From contig NZ_ML769313.1 of the NCBI RefSeq assembly GCF_009720365.1, positions 420,591 through 484,590 on the forward strand: a stretch of 64,000 bases of DNA, read 5' to 3'. The translations under genes were made by a program, and so were the position numbers. The notes under the pieces were generated by a model, which made no database searches, had not been told where the DNA came from, and saw only the letters and a program-made list of their open reading frames with translations. Below are positions 52,330 through 62,019 of this stretch, piece by piece. Positions within the stretch are counted from its first letter, which is position 1. Every line of letters begins with the position of its first letter. The stretch comes from Catellatospora paridis (GTDB taxonomy: Bacteria; Actinomycetota; Actinomycetes; Mycobacteriales; Micromonosporaceae).

Positions 52330-53730
52330 ATGGGAATCCGCAAGGGCCGCTTGGCTTTGACGGCCGGCACGGCGTTCGTGCTGACCGCCGCCACGGTCGC
52401 GACCGTGCTGACGGTGTCGGCGCAGACCGCCGCCGCCGCGACGACCACGTTCACGCCGGTCGCCGACACGTACGTGCAGGCCGACACCGCGTCGACCAAC
52501 TACGGCACCTCGGTGCAGATCACCGTGGACAGCTCGCCGCAGCGCCAGATGTTCCTGCGCTTCACGGTCAGCGGTGTCAGCGGCACCGTGACCAGCGCGA
52601 AGCTGCGGCTGCGCCACATCAGCGGCAACGACGGCAGCGCCGCCGGCGGCACGTTCCGCGCGGTGTCGAACACGTCGTGGTCGGAGACCGGCACGACCTG
52701 GAACAACAAGCCCGCCCTGGACGGGGTGTCGCTGGGCAGCCTCGGCTCCGTCGTCGCCAACGGGTGGTACGAGGTCGACGTGACCTCGTACGTCACCGGC
52801 AACGGCACGTTCAGCATCGGCGCGAGTTCGACCAACAGCGACGGCGCCTACTACGACACGCGCGAGACCGGCGCGGACTCGCCGCAGCTGGTGGTCACCA
52901 CCGGCACCACCCCGTCGCCGAGCCCGTCCACCCCGCCGCCGTCGGGTGACCCGGTGCTGGTCGGCGCGGGTGACATCGCCGACTCCGGCTCGGGCGACAC
53001 CGCCACCGCGGCACTGCTCGACGGGATCTCCGGCACGGTCTTCACCACCGGCGACAACGTCTACACCAATGGCACCGCGTCGGAGTTCAGCAGCTACTAC
53101 AACCCGACCTGGGGCCGCCACAAGGCGCGCACCCGCCCGGCGCCCGGCAACCACGACTACAACACCTCGGGCGCGACCGGCTACTACAACTACTTCGGCT
53201 CGGTCGCCGGCCCGTCGGGACAGGGCTACTACTCGTACGACCTGGGTAACTGGCACGTCGTGTCGCTGAACTCGAACATCAGCATGTCGGCGGGCTCGGC
53301 CCAGGAGACCTGGCTGCGCAACGACCTGGCCGCCAGCGGCAAGCCGTGCACGATCGCGTACTGGCACCACCCGCTGTTCACCTCGGGCGCCAACCACGCC
53401 CCGTCGACCTCGACCCGGCCGCTGTACCAGGCGCTGTACGACTACAACGCCGACGTCGTGGTGTGGGGCCACAACCACCAGTACGAGCGCTTCGCACCGA
53501 CGAACCCCAGCGGCGGCGCGGACAGCTCGCGCGGCATCCGCTCGTTCGTGGCGGGCATGGGCGGCGCGGGCTTCTACGGCTTCGGCACCATCCAGCCCAA
53601 CAGCCAGGCCCGCAACAGCGACACCTGGGGCGTCCTGAAGTTCACCCTGCACGCCAACAGCTACGACTGGCAGTTCGTCCCGCAGGCGGGCAAGACCTAC
53701 AACGACAGCGGCACCGGCACCTGCCACTGA
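52330..53730 (+). CDS. Secreted metallophosphoesterase with N-terminal DNRLRE (CBM96-like) domain
   Basis: A 466-residue exported protein. The signal peptide ends near residue 37 (TAAAA). Residues about 40-195 form a DNRLRE/CBM96-like beta domain (ADTYVQADTASTNYGTS, then QRQMFLRF). A Pro/Ser linker follows, then a calcineurin-like phosphoesterase (about 212-466) with GDIADSG, GDNVY, GNHDY, WHHPLF and GHNHQYER, so all metal ligands are present. It probably releases phosphate from extracellular phosphoesters while bound to a polymer. It ends at a terminator with a T-rich tail. Confidence 0.9.
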   Translation: MGIRKGRLALTAGTAFVLTAATVATVLTVSAQTAAAATTTFTPVADTYVQADTASTNYGTSVQITVDSSPQRQMFLRFTVSGVSGTVTSAKLRLRHISGNDGSAAGGTFRAVSNTSWSETGTTWNNKPALDGVSLGSLGSVVANGWYEVDVTSYVTGNGTFSIGASSTNSDGAYYDTRETGADSPQLVVTTGTTPSPSPSTPPPSGDPVLVGAGDIADSGSGDTATAALLDGISGTVFTTGDNVYTNGTASEFSSYYNPTWGRHKARTRPAPGNHDYNTSGATGYYNYFGSVAGPSGQGYYSYDLGNWHVVSLNSNISMSAGSAQETWLRNDLAASGKPCTIAYWHHPLFTSGANHAPSTSTRPLYQALYDYNADVVVWGHNHQYERFAPTNPSGGADSSRGIRSFVAGMGGAGFYGFGTIQPNSQARNSDTWGVLKFTLHANSYDWQFVPQAGKTYNDSGTGTCH

Positions 53731-53736
53731 CGATTC

Positions 53737-53788
53737 GAAGGGAACCTTCATCCGATTCTACGTGGTGAAGGTTCCCTTCATTTCCTTT
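53737..53788 (+). terminator. Rho-independent terminator
   Basis: A perfect 14-bp inverted repeat GAAGGGAACCTTCA (53737-53750) and complement (53766-53779), followed by ATTTCCTTT. It begins 7 bp after the phosphatase stop. It may attenuate reading into the next gene, which starts at 53800. Confidence 0.85.
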
Positions 53789-53799
53789 AGGGTGGTCTG

Positions 53800-54990
53800 A
53801 TGTCGATTCCCCGCAGATCCCTCCTGACCGGACTGATCGCCATCCCCGCCGCCGGTGCGGCCGGCGCCCTGATCGGCGCGAGCCCGGCCGCGGCCGCCCC
53901 CGCCTCGATCGACCGGACCGCGTTCAAGCTGCGCCGCCGCGCCGGCTCCTACGCCACCGCAATCGCCGGGCTGGACGCGGCCCTGCCCAACGTCAGCGTC
54001 CAGCACGTCCTCGACGACGGCAACCGTGCCGCCACCCGCATCACCGCGGGCGAGGGCGCGGGCCTGGTCACCAACTTCGCCGCCGGCTTCCACTTCGAAA
54101 GCGGCGACGACAACACCGCCGAGTGGATCCCGCAGGGCATCACCACCAGCTCCGACGCGCTCGACGCGGGCGTGTACGAGGATCGCAAGGCCGTGCTCGT
54201 CTCCTGGTACTCCACCGGCGTCGACGGCCAGAAGGGCGTACGCGTCAGTTTCGTCAACCGCACCGACCCGCTCGCCCCGGTCTACCGCCACGTACTGCTC
54301 GTCGAGCCGTACACCTCCGGCGGCGTGCACAGCTACCGCCCGGTGAACATCCACGCGGGCGGCATCGCCTGGTACGGCCACCACCTCTACGTCGTCGACA
54401 CCAGCAACGGCCTGCGCGTGTTCGACCTGAACCACCTGTGGCAGGTGTCCAGCACGGTGTCGACGGCCTGCGGTCGCCAGTCCGACGGCAGCTACCAGGC
54501 CTTCGGCTACAAATACGTGCTCCCGCAGTCGCTGGCCTACGACCAGGTCGGCACGGGCGGGCTGCGCTTCTCGTTCATCTCGCTGGACCGGACCACCGCG
54601 CCGGACAGCTTCCTGGTGGGCGAGTACGGCAACCCGGGCACGGGCACCCGCCTGGTCCGCTGGGGCGTCGACTACACCGACCGCGAGCTGGTCCAGGACA
54701 GCGGCTCCACCACCGACTCCACCGCGAGCTGGGCCTACCGGGTGGACGTGACCTCGATGCAGGGCGCGCTGAGCCTCAACGGCAAGTACTTCCTGTCCAC
54801 CAGCGACGGCGACAGCAACGACGGCGACCTCGGCACCTGGACGCCCGGGGGCAGCGTCGTCATGCACTACGACACCCTGCCCGTCGGCACCGAGGACTTC
54901 ACCTACCGCAGCAACACCGACGAGCTCTGGACGGTGTCCGAGTACGCGGGCCGCCGCATGGCCATCTCCGTCAAGGCCGGAGCCTTCTGA
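53800..54990 (+). CDS. Secreted protein of unknown function (Tat signal)
   Basis: A 396-residue exported protein. A twin-arginine-like signal (PRRSLLTG) and an Ala/Gly-rich core end near residue 33. The mature part has repeated beta-strand blocks with aromatic turns (GIAWYGHHLYVVDTSNGLRV, SYQAFGYKYVLPQSLAY, LNGKYFLSTSDGDSND), suggesting a beta-propeller. I cannot name a family. It follows the phosphatase gene in the same direction and ends at a 12-bp hairpin. Confidence 0.72.
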   Translation: MSIPRRSLLTGLIAIPAAGAAGALIGASPAAAAPASIDRTAFKLRRRAGSYATAIAGLDAALPNVSVQHVLDDGNRAATRITAGEGAGLVTNFAAGFHFESGDDNTAEWIPQGITTSSDALDAGVYEDRKAVLVSWYSTGVDGQKGVRVSFVNRTDPLAPVYRHVLLVEPYTSGGVHSYRPVNIHAGGIAWYGHHLYVVDTSNGLRVFDLNHLWQVSSTVSTACGRQSDGSYQAFGYKYVLPQSLAYDQVGTGGLRFSFISLDRTTAPDSFLVGEYGNPGTGTRLVRWGVDYTDRELVQDSGSTTDSTASWAYRVDVTSMQGALSLNGKYFLSTSDGDSNDGDLGTWTPGGSVVMHYDTLPVGTEDFTYRSNTDELWTVSEYAGRRMAISVKAGAF

Positions 54991-55040
54991 CGCCGGTCCT
55001 CAGTCGTGCTGGTCGGAGGTCGAACGCCGTGTGCGCGTAG

Positions 55041-55070
55041 CGGCACCGGACCTGTCGTGGTCCGGTGCCG
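55041..55070 (+). terminator. Hairpin terminator
   Basis: A perfect 12-bp inverted repeat CGGCACCGGACC (55041-55052) and complement (55059-55070) with a 6-nt loop, 50 bp after the secreted-protein stop. Confidence 0.75.
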
Positions 55071-55161
55071 TCCTGACTGAACCAGATGCCCGGCCTACTC
55101 CGAGCGCCTCATGATCGCGTCACCGGGTGCCCCGTGTTCCCGGTGTTGGGGTCGCGCCCGG

Positions 55162-56016
55162 TCAGGGCCGCTGGAAGTGCCAAATGACCGCGGCCGGGGT
55201 GGCCTCGTAGGCTGCCGCGGCGGCGTCGGGGCACCACTGCTTGGCCTGAGGGCCGCCGGCCCAGGGGTTGGCGGGCCAGCGGGGCTCCTCGCAGCGGACC
55301 GGGCGCAGGCCGAGGGGGACGGCCGCGTTCAGGTAGTCGCCGACGAGGTGGCGGCTGGCGGGGAGCAGATCCGGGCGGCCGTCGGGACCGGCCGTGTGGG
55401 CGACGCCGCCCAGGTAGAGCGACGCGACGTGGATGTCGGACAGCACCAGGTGCCCACCGGGCCGCAGCACGCGGGCGAACTCGGAGAGCACCGGCGCGAG
55501 GTCCGGCACGTGGGTCAGCGCGAGCGCGCAGACGACGAGGTCGACGGACCCGTCCGGCAGCGGCAGCGCGTGCAGGTCCCCTTCGTGGAACTCCCCGTCG
55601 GGCACCCGTTTGCGGGCCCGGTCGAGCATGTCGGGTGAGCTGTCCACGCCGATGACCTGGTGCTCCCGCGCCGCCAGGTATTCCGCGTGCCGTCCGGTGC
55701 CGCAGGCCGCGTCGAGCGCGACGCCTGCGGGCAGCTCGTCGAGGATGCGGTGGACGACCGGCTCCTCGACCTCGATGAGTGGGTTGCCGGGGTCGTCGTA
55801 GGTCTGCGACCAGATGCGGTAGCCGTCGACGGTGCCGACGTGTCCGGTCTCGACGCCGTCGCCGAGTTCCGGGGCGGCCTCGTCGAGCAGCCGCCGCACC
55901 TCGTCGAGCCGGGCCTGCACGAAGGCCCGGTCGAGGCCTTCGTCGCCGGCGAAGGCGCGCAGCAGTGCGACGCCCTCCAGGCCGACCAGGAAGGCCAGTG
56001 GATGCTGATAGGTCAT
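55162..56016 (-). CDS. Class I SAM-dependent methyltransferase
   Basis: A 284-residue methyltransferase. SAM-binding motif I reads ALDAACGTGRHAEYLA, followed by GVDSSPDMLDRAR and the later LPDGSVDLVVCALALTH. An N-terminal helical extension of about 90 residues precedes the Rossmann core. The substrate is unknown. The ATG at 56016 follows TAGCGT by 8 nt with no ribosome site, probably leaderless. Confidence 0.85.
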   Translation of the reverse strand: MTYQHPLAFLVGLEGVALLRAFAGDEGLDRAFVQARLDEVRRLLDEAAPELGDGVETGHVGTVDGYRIWSQTYDDPGNPLIEVEEPVVHRILDELPAGVALDAACGTGRHAEYLAAREHQVIGVDSSPDMLDRARKRVPDGEFHEGDLHALPLPDGSVDLVVCALALTHVPDLAPVLSEFARVLRPGGHLVLSDIHVASLYLGGVAHTAGPDGRPDLLPASRHLVGDYLNAAVPLGLRPVRCEEPRWPANPWAGGPQAKQWCPDAAAAAYEATPAAVIWHFQRP

Positions 56017-56287
56017 GGTGCGAACGCTAGGACCACCGCACAAGTGTGTCGATGCGTTTTCGTCGTCTCGGGGAGCCACTACGGTGGCCGTCCGCGGCGT
56101 ACACCTATGAGGACCGAGGCGCGCCCACGCCTTGTTACATATTCTGTTTCACCAGCGCAGCATTATGTTCCAGCAATCCATTGACACCGAAACGCGGGAA
56201 GTGTTGGCTGTCGGAGGCCGTTGTCGCGATGAGGGGCACTCGCGGCGGCACGTCCACGCCATGCCGCGACCCCCTCTGGAAGGCATC

Positions 56288-58186
56288 ATGACCACGACCG
56301 TCACCGCCACCCCGGCGGTTCCGCCGCCCCCGTCCCGCCGCCGCCGTGGCCGGCTGCTCGCCGCGGGCCTCGTGCTCCTGCTGGCGGCCGCGGCCGCCGT
56401 CTACTGGCTGACCCGAGACACCGACGGCGGTGGCTACGACCTCGATGCGCCCTATCTCGACGCGTCGCGCCCGGTGGCCGAGCGGGTCGACGACCTGCTG
56501 GGCCGGATGACCCTCGACGAGAAGATCGGCCAGATGACGCAGGCCGAGCGCCGCGAGGTGACCGCGGGCGACGTCACTACGTACGCCCTGGGCTCGCTGC
56601 TGTCCGGCGGTGGATCGGTGCCCGCGGACAACACCCCGCAGGGCTGGGCCGACATGTACGACGGCTTCCAGACCGAGGCCCTGGCCACCCGGCTGCGCAT
56701 CCCGATGATCTACGGCGTGGACGCCGTGCACGGGCACAACAACGTGAGCGGTGCGACGATCTTCCCGCACAACATCGGGCTCGGCGCGACCCGTGACCCG
56801 CAGCTGGTCCGCAAGATCGGCGAGGCCGTCGCCACCGAGGTCGTCGCGACCGGCCTGGACTGGGACTTCGCCCCCTGCCTGTGCGTGGCCCGCGACGCCC
56901 GCTGGGGCCGCACCTACGAGTCCTTCGGCGAGGACCCGGAGATCGCCTCCGCGCTGACCACGATCGTGACCGGGCTGCAGGGCGAAAAGCTGGGCGGCCC
57001 GAACTCGGTCCTGGCCACCGCCAAGCACTACGTCGGCGACGGCGGCACCCTCGGCGGCAAGGACCAGGGCGACGCGCAGATCTCCGAGGAGGAGCTGCGC
57101 AAGGTCCACCTGCCGCCGTTCCAGGCGGCCGTCAAGGCGGGCGTCGGCTCGGTGATGGTCTCCTTCAGCTCGTTCAACGGCGAGAAACTGCACGGCCACC
57201 GGTACCTGCTCACCGACGTGCTCAAGGGCGAACTCGGCTTCACCGGCTTCGTGGTCTCCGACTGGAACGCCATCGACCAGATCGACGGCGTCCGGGACGC
57301 GTTCACCCCCGCCGAGGTCAGCACCGCGATCAACGCGGGCATCGACATGGTGATGGTGCCCGAGCGCTGGCGCGAGTTCATCGGCGTGCTGCGCGACGAG
57401 GTCAACGCGGGCACCGTGCCGCTGAGCCGGATCGACGACGCCAACCGGCGCATCCTGACCAAGAAGTTCGAGCTCGGCATGTTCGAGCACCCGATGGCCG
57501 ACCGCTCGCAGTTCGACCAGGTCGGGTCCGCGGCGCACCGGGAACTGGCCCGCCAGGCCGTACGCCAGTCGCAGGTGCTGCTGAAGAACGCCGGCGGCGT
57601 GCTGCCCCTGAAGCCGAAGACGGGCAAGGTCTTCGTGGCCGGGCGCAACGCCGACGACATCGGCAACCAGTCCGGCGGCTGGACGCTGACCTGGCAGGGC
57701 CGCTCGGGCCCGATCACCGAGGGCACCACCATCCTGCAGGGCATCAAGGAGGCCGTCGAGCCCGGCGGCACGGTGACCTACAGCGCCGACGGCTCCGGGG
57801 TGAACCGCGGCTACGACGTGGCCATCGCCGTGCTCGGCGAGACGCCGTACGCCGAGTACGAGGGCGACCGGCCGGACGGGGTCACGCTCGACAAGGTCGA
57901 CCTGGACACGCTGGCCACGCTGCGCAAGGCGGGCGTGCCGGTGGTGGTGGTGCTGGTCTCCGGCCGTCCCGTCGATGTCTCCGCACCGCTGCCGCAGGTG
58001 CAGGGGCTGCTGGCCGCCTGGCTGCCCGGCACCGAGGGCGCGGGCGTCGCCGACGTCCTGTTCGGGGCGTACGCCCCGACCGGCAAACTGCCCATGTCCT
58101 GGCCCGCGACCGTGGCCCAGGAGCCCGTCAACACCGGCGACGAGAAGACACCCCTGTTCGCGTACGGCTACGGCCTGACCTACTGA
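56288..58186 (+). CDS. Glycoside hydrolase family 3 beta-glucosidase (membrane-anchored or secreted)
   Basis: A 632-residue GH3 enzyme. A signal anchor (RRRRGRLLAAGLVLLLAAAA, about residues 15-38) lacks a clear cleavage site. The GH3 N-domain carries the nucleophile Asp325 in GFVVSDWNAIDQ, and the C-domain follows (GSAAHRELARQAVRQSQVLL, GETPYAEYEGDRPDG with a candidate acid/base Glu). It probably removes terminal glucose or related sugars from oligosaccharides at the cell surface. The 271-bp upstream gap is AT-rich near 56130-56190 (TTGACA at 56181) and holds its promoter and that of the divergent methyltransferase. Confidence 0.92.
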   Translation: MTTTVTATPAVPPPPSRRRRGRLLAAGLVLLLAAAAAVYWLTRDTDGGGYDLDAPYLDASRPVAERVDDLLGRMTLDEKIGQMTQAERREVTAGDVTTYALGSLLSGGGSVPADNTPQGWADMYDGFQTEALATRLRIPMIYGVDAVHGHNNVSGATIFPHNIGLGATRDPQLVRKIGEAVATEVVATGLDWDFAPCLCVARDARWGRTYESFGEDPEIASALTTIVTGLQGEKLGGPNSVLATAKHYVGDGGTLGGKDQGDAQISEEELRKVHLPPFQAAVKAGVGSVMVSFSSFNGEKLHGHRYLLTDVLKGELGFTGFVVSDWNAIDQIDGVRDAFTPAEVSTAINAGIDMVMVPERWREFIGVLRDEVNAGTVPLSRIDDANRRILTKKFELGMFEHPMADRSQFDQVGSAAHRELARQAVRQSQVLLKNAGGVLPLKPKTGKVFVAGRNADDIGNQSGGWTLTWQGRSGPITEGTTILQGIKEAVEPGGTVTYSADGSGVNRGYDVAIAVLGETPYAEYEGDRPDGVTLDKVDLDTLATLRKAGVPVVVVLVSGRPVDVSAPLPQVQGLLAAWLPGTEGAGVADVLFGAYAPTGKLPMSWPATVAQEPVNTGDEKTPLFAYGYGLTY

Positions 58187-58226
58187 CCGGTCCCCGGCGA
58201 TCACGCACGCGGTGCGGCGGCACGTC

Positions 58227-59327
58227 TCAATCGGGCGTGTCGGCCACCAGCCGTGCGAGATCGCCGGGCCCGTCGTCGCCGTCGGGCCCGTCGCCCTCGA
58301 CCTCGCCCGCGGCGCCGCCGCCGTCCCCGCGCGAGCGCATGAGCTGGGCCGTGTGCTGGATGATGGCGGCGGCGGGCGCGGCCAGCATGACGCCGAGAAT
58401 GCCCGCCACCAGCCCGCCGACGACCGTGGACAGCAGGATCGTCAACGGGCGCATGCGCAGCGCGGCCCCGTACGCGAACGGCTGGAGCATGGTCTGCAAA
58501 GTGCCGTTGGCCAGGAACACCACGACCGCCATGAGCAGCGCGGTCTGCACCCCGCCCGACGCGAGCGCGATGAGCACCGCGTACGCCCCGGCCACCCAGG
58601 CGCCCAGGTAGGGCACGTAGTTGCCGAGCAACGTGATGATCACGAGGGTGGCGATCAGGGGCACCCCCAGCACCAGCGCGCCCAACCCGACCACCGTCGC
58701 GTTGAACGCCCCGAGCAGGGTCAGCCCGACCACGTACCCGCGGATGATCCGGCCGACCTGATCCATCCAGGGGCGGCCCAGCGGCATCCAGGGCTCGGCC
58801 GCCCGGGCCATCGACGGCCCGTCCTTGAGCATGAAGAACGTGGTGAACAGGAAGACGAACGTGCCGATGAAAACGCTGGCGGTGGTGCCGGCCAGGTTTC
58901 CCAGCGCCGGAATGATCCCGGACACCAGCGTCGAGCTGTGACCCTTCAACGAGTCCCGCGCCGATTCCGCGTTGGAGCCCAGCACGCCCAGCGAGGTGAG
59001 CGTCTCGTGCAGCCGCTGCACGGCCTTGCCCAGCGCCGCGCTGAGCTCGGTCCACTGGCTGGCCAGGCCCTTCACGACCAGGAAGGTCACCACGGCGCCC
59101 AGCGTGAGCAGGAACAGGATCCCAAGGGTGGCGCAGAGTCCACGGCGCATGCCGCGGCGGGCCAGAGCCTCCACGGCGGGCGACAGCGCGAGCGAGACGA
59201 TCAGCGCCCCGACCAGGGCGATGACCAGCGGCTTGAGCAGGATGATCACGAACACGAGGACGGCCGTGGCCAGGGCGATGCCGACGATCGCCCACGCCTT
59301 GGCGCCGACTGTCCGGAGCACGTCCAC
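58227..59327 (-). CDS. AI-2E family transporter
   Basis: A 366-residue membrane protein with about eight helices and the family features: a pair of N-terminal helices, a periplasmic helical segment (residues ~95-150), and the C-terminal block GNYVPYLGAWVAGAYAVLIA. The family includes TqsA-like exporters and Na+/H+ antiporters. An Asp/Gly-rich tail follows. It converges on GH3. Confidence 0.88.
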   Translation of the reverse strand: MDVLRTVGAKAWAIVGIALATAVLVFVIILLKPLVIALVGALIVSLALSPAVEALARRGMRRGLCATLGILFLLTLGAVVTFLVVKGLASQWTELSAALGKAVQRLHETLTSLGVLGSNAESARDSLKGHSSTLVSGIIPALGNLAGTTASVFIGTFVFLFTTFFMLKDGPSMARAAEPWMPLGRPWMDQVGRIIRGYVVGLTLLGAFNATVVGLGALVLGVPLIATLVIITLLGNYVPYLGAWVAGAYAVLIALASGGVQTALLMAVVVFLANGTLQTMLQPFAYGAALRMRPLTILLSTVVGGLVAGILGVMLAAPAAAIIQHTAQLMRSRGDGGGAAGEVEGDGPDGDDGPGDLARLVADTPD

Positions 59328-59444
59328 CTGATCCGCCTTAATCCCTATGATCCGTTTTCATGTTAGATGACGGATGTGTGCTCACTCGGGGCTATGCGGA
59401 TAAGCAGGTGCCCCCTTCGCCACCGCGAACTACCGTTGCCGGAC

Positions 59445-60404
59445 ATGCCCGCCGTCTTCGAACCGCCGCTGTCCGCCCGCCTGCGCGACGCCGAACACGT
59501 CCTGATCGCGGGCGCGGGCGGCGGCTTCGACGTGTACGCCGGACTGCCGCTCGCGCTCGCCCTGCGCAACGCCGGCACCCGGGTCACCCTGGCCAGCTAT
59601 GCGGTCAGCGAGCTCGGCGCGCTGAGCCCGTCGTCCTGGGTGCGCACCGGCCTGGCCGCGGTGCGCCCCGACAGCGCCGGCAACGACCGCTACTTCCCGG
59701 AGCGCACCCTGGCCCGCTGGCTGGCGGCACAGGGCCACGATCCAATCGTGTACGCCTTCGCGCGCACCGGCGTGCGCCCGCTGCGCGCCGCGTACCGCAA
59801 GCTCGTCGACCTGCTCGGCATCGACGCGATCGTGCTCGCCGACGGCGGCACCGACATCCTCATGCGCGGCGACGAGGCCGGCCTGGGCACCCCCGAGGAG
59901 GACATGACCAGCCTCGCCGCCGTCGCGGGCCTGACCGTGCCGCGGAAGCTGGTGGTCAGCCTCGGCTTCGGCATCGACTCCCACCACGGCGTCTGCCACG
60001 CGCACGTGCTGGAGAACCTGGCGGCGCTGCAACGGGACGGGGCGTTCCTGGGCGCGTTCTCGATCCCGCCGGGCAGCGCCGAGGCCGCCGCCTACTGTGA
60101 CGCCGTCGCGCACGCCGCCGCCGTCACGCCGCAGACCGCCAGCATCGTCAACACGCAGATCGCCTCGGCGGTGCGGGGCGACTTCGGCGACGTGCACACC
60201 CTGGCCCGCACCGAGGGCACGGAGCTGTTCGTCAACCCGCTGATGGCGATGTACTTCACGGTGGACCTCGACGGCCTGGCCCGGCACGTGCACTACCTGC
60301 CCCGGCTCGAACACACCCGCACCCGCGCGGAGGTCGCCCTGGCCATCGAGGAGTACCGCGAGGGCCTGGACCGCCCTCGGGCCCGCCGACCCATCCCGCA
60401 CTGA
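59445..60404 (+). CDS. DUF1152 domain-containing protein
   Basis: A 319-residue protein with the DUF1152 pattern: IAGAGGGFDVYAGLPLALAL near the N-terminus and AIVLADGGTDILMRGDEAGL in the middle. The family is unassigned and probably binds a nucleotide or cofactor with its Gly-rich loop. The ATG at 59445 comes 8 nt after TACCGT, so it may be leaderless. Confidence 0.82.
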   Translation: MPAVFEPPLSARLRDAEHVLIAGAGGGFDVYAGLPLALALRNAGTRVTLASYAVSELGALSPSSWVRTGLAAVRPDSAGNDRYFPERTLARWLAAQGHDPIVYAFARTGVRPLRAAYRKLVDLLGIDAIVLADGGTDILMRGDEAGLGTPEEDMTSLAAVAGLTVPRKLVVSLGFGIDSHHGVCHAHVLENLAALQRDGAFLGAFSIPPGSAEAAAYCDAVAHAAAVTPQTASIVNTQIASAVRGDFGDVHTLARTEGTELFVNPLMAMYFTVDLDGLARHVHYLPRLEHTRTRAEVALAIEEYREGLDRPRARRPIPH

Positions 60405-60418
60405 CCGGCCGCGCCCGT

Positions 60419-60458
60419 GCCCGGAGTACAGCCGCCGTATCGCGGCCGTACTCCGGGC
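60419..60458 (+). terminator. Hairpin terminator
   Basis: 11-bp arms GCCCGGAGTAC (60419-60429) and complement (60448-60458) with an inner GCCGC/GCGGC stem, 15 bp after the DUF1152 stop. Confidence 0.7.
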
Positions 60459-60532
60459 ATTCGCGTGCGCCACATCGGACGTTCCTACCGTCGGAGTCCG
60501 TCCAGGGCAGTCGCGCGCAGGAAGGACCGACG

Positions 60533-61882
60533 ATGCTTCTGAGCAGAACCAGAACCGCGAGCCTGGGGGTGGCGGCGGCGACGCTGCTGGCCGCCGCGGC
60601 TCTCACCGGCTCCGCCCAGGCCGCCGAACCGTCGCAGTTCGCCGTGGTCAACGGGGCGATCCGCACCGCGACCGGCACCCCCGTGCCGGCCTCCGGCACC
60701 CACGCCTCGCTGTGGGGCAACTCCAGCCACGCCACCACCACGATCACCGGCTCGGGCCGGGTGCAGCTCGGCGCGATCGGCGACAACTGCGAGGGCTGGC
60801 CGACCGTGCAGGTGACCGTCGACGGGACCGTCGCGGGCAGCACCACCATCGTCAGCGCCACGCAGTACGGCACCTACCCGGTCGGCCCGGCTGTCGCGGC
60901 AGGCACGCACACCGTGAAGATCCAGCTGGTCAACGACTTCAACTCGGCCTCGTGCGACCGCAACTTGCACATCGGGTACGCCCGGATGGAGTTCGCGACC
61001 ACCGACACGAAGTTCACCTTCGCCGTCCTGCCCGACACCCAGCAGGAGGTGCTCAACGCCGCCGACACGCGCTTCCGCAACCGCACCGACTGGCTGGTCG
61101 ACAACCGCGCCGCGCTCGACCTGCGGTTCGTGACCCACTCCGGGGACGTCGTCAACTGGGACACCCCCGACCACGCCCAGTACGTCATCGCCCGCGACGC
61201 GATGCGGCCGCTGGAGACGGCGGGCATCCCGTACAACCTGGCCATCGGCAACCACGACACCCAGGCCACCGGCGTCGGCGGCTCGGCCCGCGACCCCGCC
61301 CGCACCCGCGAGCTGGTCCGCGACACGACCGTGTTCAACCAGTACTTCACCGCCGGCCAGTACGGTGCGGTCCGCGGGCAGTACGAGGCCGGCAAGGTCG
61401 ACAACTCGTACAACACCTACCAGGCCGGCGGCGTGCAGTGGCTGGTCATGGTCCTGGAGCTGTGGCCCCGGACCGGTGTCGTGAACTGGGCCAGGAGCGT
61501 CGTCGCGGCCAATCCCCGGCACAACGTCGTGATCGTCACCCACGACTACATCGACGGCAACGGCAACATCGAGCAGAGCGCCGGCTACGGCGAGACCAGC
61601 CCCCAGTACCTGTACGACAACCTGGTCAAGCAGTACGCCAACGTGAAGTTCGTGTTCTCCGGCCACACCGGCGTCGCGGGCAACCGGGTCGACACCGGCG
61701 TCAACGGGAACAAGATCTACACGTTCCTGCAGACGTTCCACTCCAACACGACCAACCCGGTGCGCCTGGTCGAGATCGACACCGCGGCGAACTCGCTGCA
61801 CACCTGGATCTACGGGCCGTACAACAACCAGACCTTCACCGAGTACGACCGCACCGTCACGGGCATCGGCCTGGTCCGCTGA
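60533..61882 (+). CDS. Secreted metallophosphoesterase with N-terminal CBM60-like domain
   Basis: A 449-residue exported protein. The signal peptide ends near residue 30 (SAQA). Residues about 55-155 resemble the calcium-dependent xylan-binding CBM60 fold (VQVTVDGTVAGSTTI, then HTVKIQLVNDFNSASCDRNL). The phosphoesterase domain (about 160-445) shows LPDTQ, GDVVNW, GNHD, THDYID and SGHTG. It differs from the protein encoded at 52330 in its first metal motif and binding module, so the two likely act on different polymers. GGAAGGACC precedes the ATG. Confidence 0.87.
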   Translation: MLLSRTRTASLGVAAATLLAAAALTGSAQAAEPSQFAVVNGAIRTATGTPVPASGTHASLWGNSSHATTTITGSGRVQLGAIGDNCEGWPTVQVTVDGTVAGSTTIVSATQYGTYPVGPAVAAGTHTVKIQLVNDFNSASCDRNLHIGYARMEFATTDTKFTFAVLPDTQQEVLNAADTRFRNRTDWLVDNRAALDLRFVTHSGDVVNWDTPDHAQYVIARDAMRPLETAGIPYNLAIGNHDTQATGVGGSARDPARTRELVRDTTVFNQYFTAGQYGAVRGQYEAGKVDNSYNTYQAGGVQWLVMVLELWPRTGVVNWARSVVAANPRHNVVIVTHDYIDGNGNIEQSAGYGETSPQYLYDNLVKQYANVKFVFSGHTGVAGNRVDTGVNGNKIYTFLQTFHSNTTNPVRLVEIDTAANSLHTWIYGPYNNQTFTEYDRTVTGIGLVR

Positions 61883-61890
61883 CCTCGTCC

Positions 61891-61947
61891 GGCCGATCCC
61901 CGGTCCGCCCGCGCCACGGCACCGGCGTCCAGGACCCGGGATCGGCC
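61891..61947 (+). terminator. Long-arm hairpin terminator
   Basis: 16-bp arms GGCCGATCCCCGGTCC (61891-61906) and 61932-61947 pair with one mismatch around a 25-nt loop, 8 bp after the phosphoesterase stop. Confidence 0.6.
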
Positions 61948-61957
61948 TCCCGCGGCC

Positions 61958-61988
61958 TTGACCTCAAGCACGCTTGAGCAGGCAGGCT
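61958..61988 (+). promoter_or_regulatory. SoxR-like (MerR family) box and promoter
   Basis: CCTCAAGCACGCTTGAGC (61962-61979) matches the SoxR box layout CCTCAAG-4-CTTGAGG except for the last base. It lies in a 19-bp spacer between -35 TTGACC (61958-61963) and a weak -10 CAGGCT (61983-61988); the over-long spacer is typical of MerR-type activated promoters. It reads into the broken VOC gene. No SoxR gene is in the window. Confidence 0.6.
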
Positions 61989-62019
61989 GGTCGGCACCAC
62001 CGACCGCACGGGAGTCGCG

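Noticed and set aside
56135-58204. Long minus-strand open frame opposite GH3
   Set aside because: Antisense shadow of a clear GH3 gene; no domain pattern in its translation.
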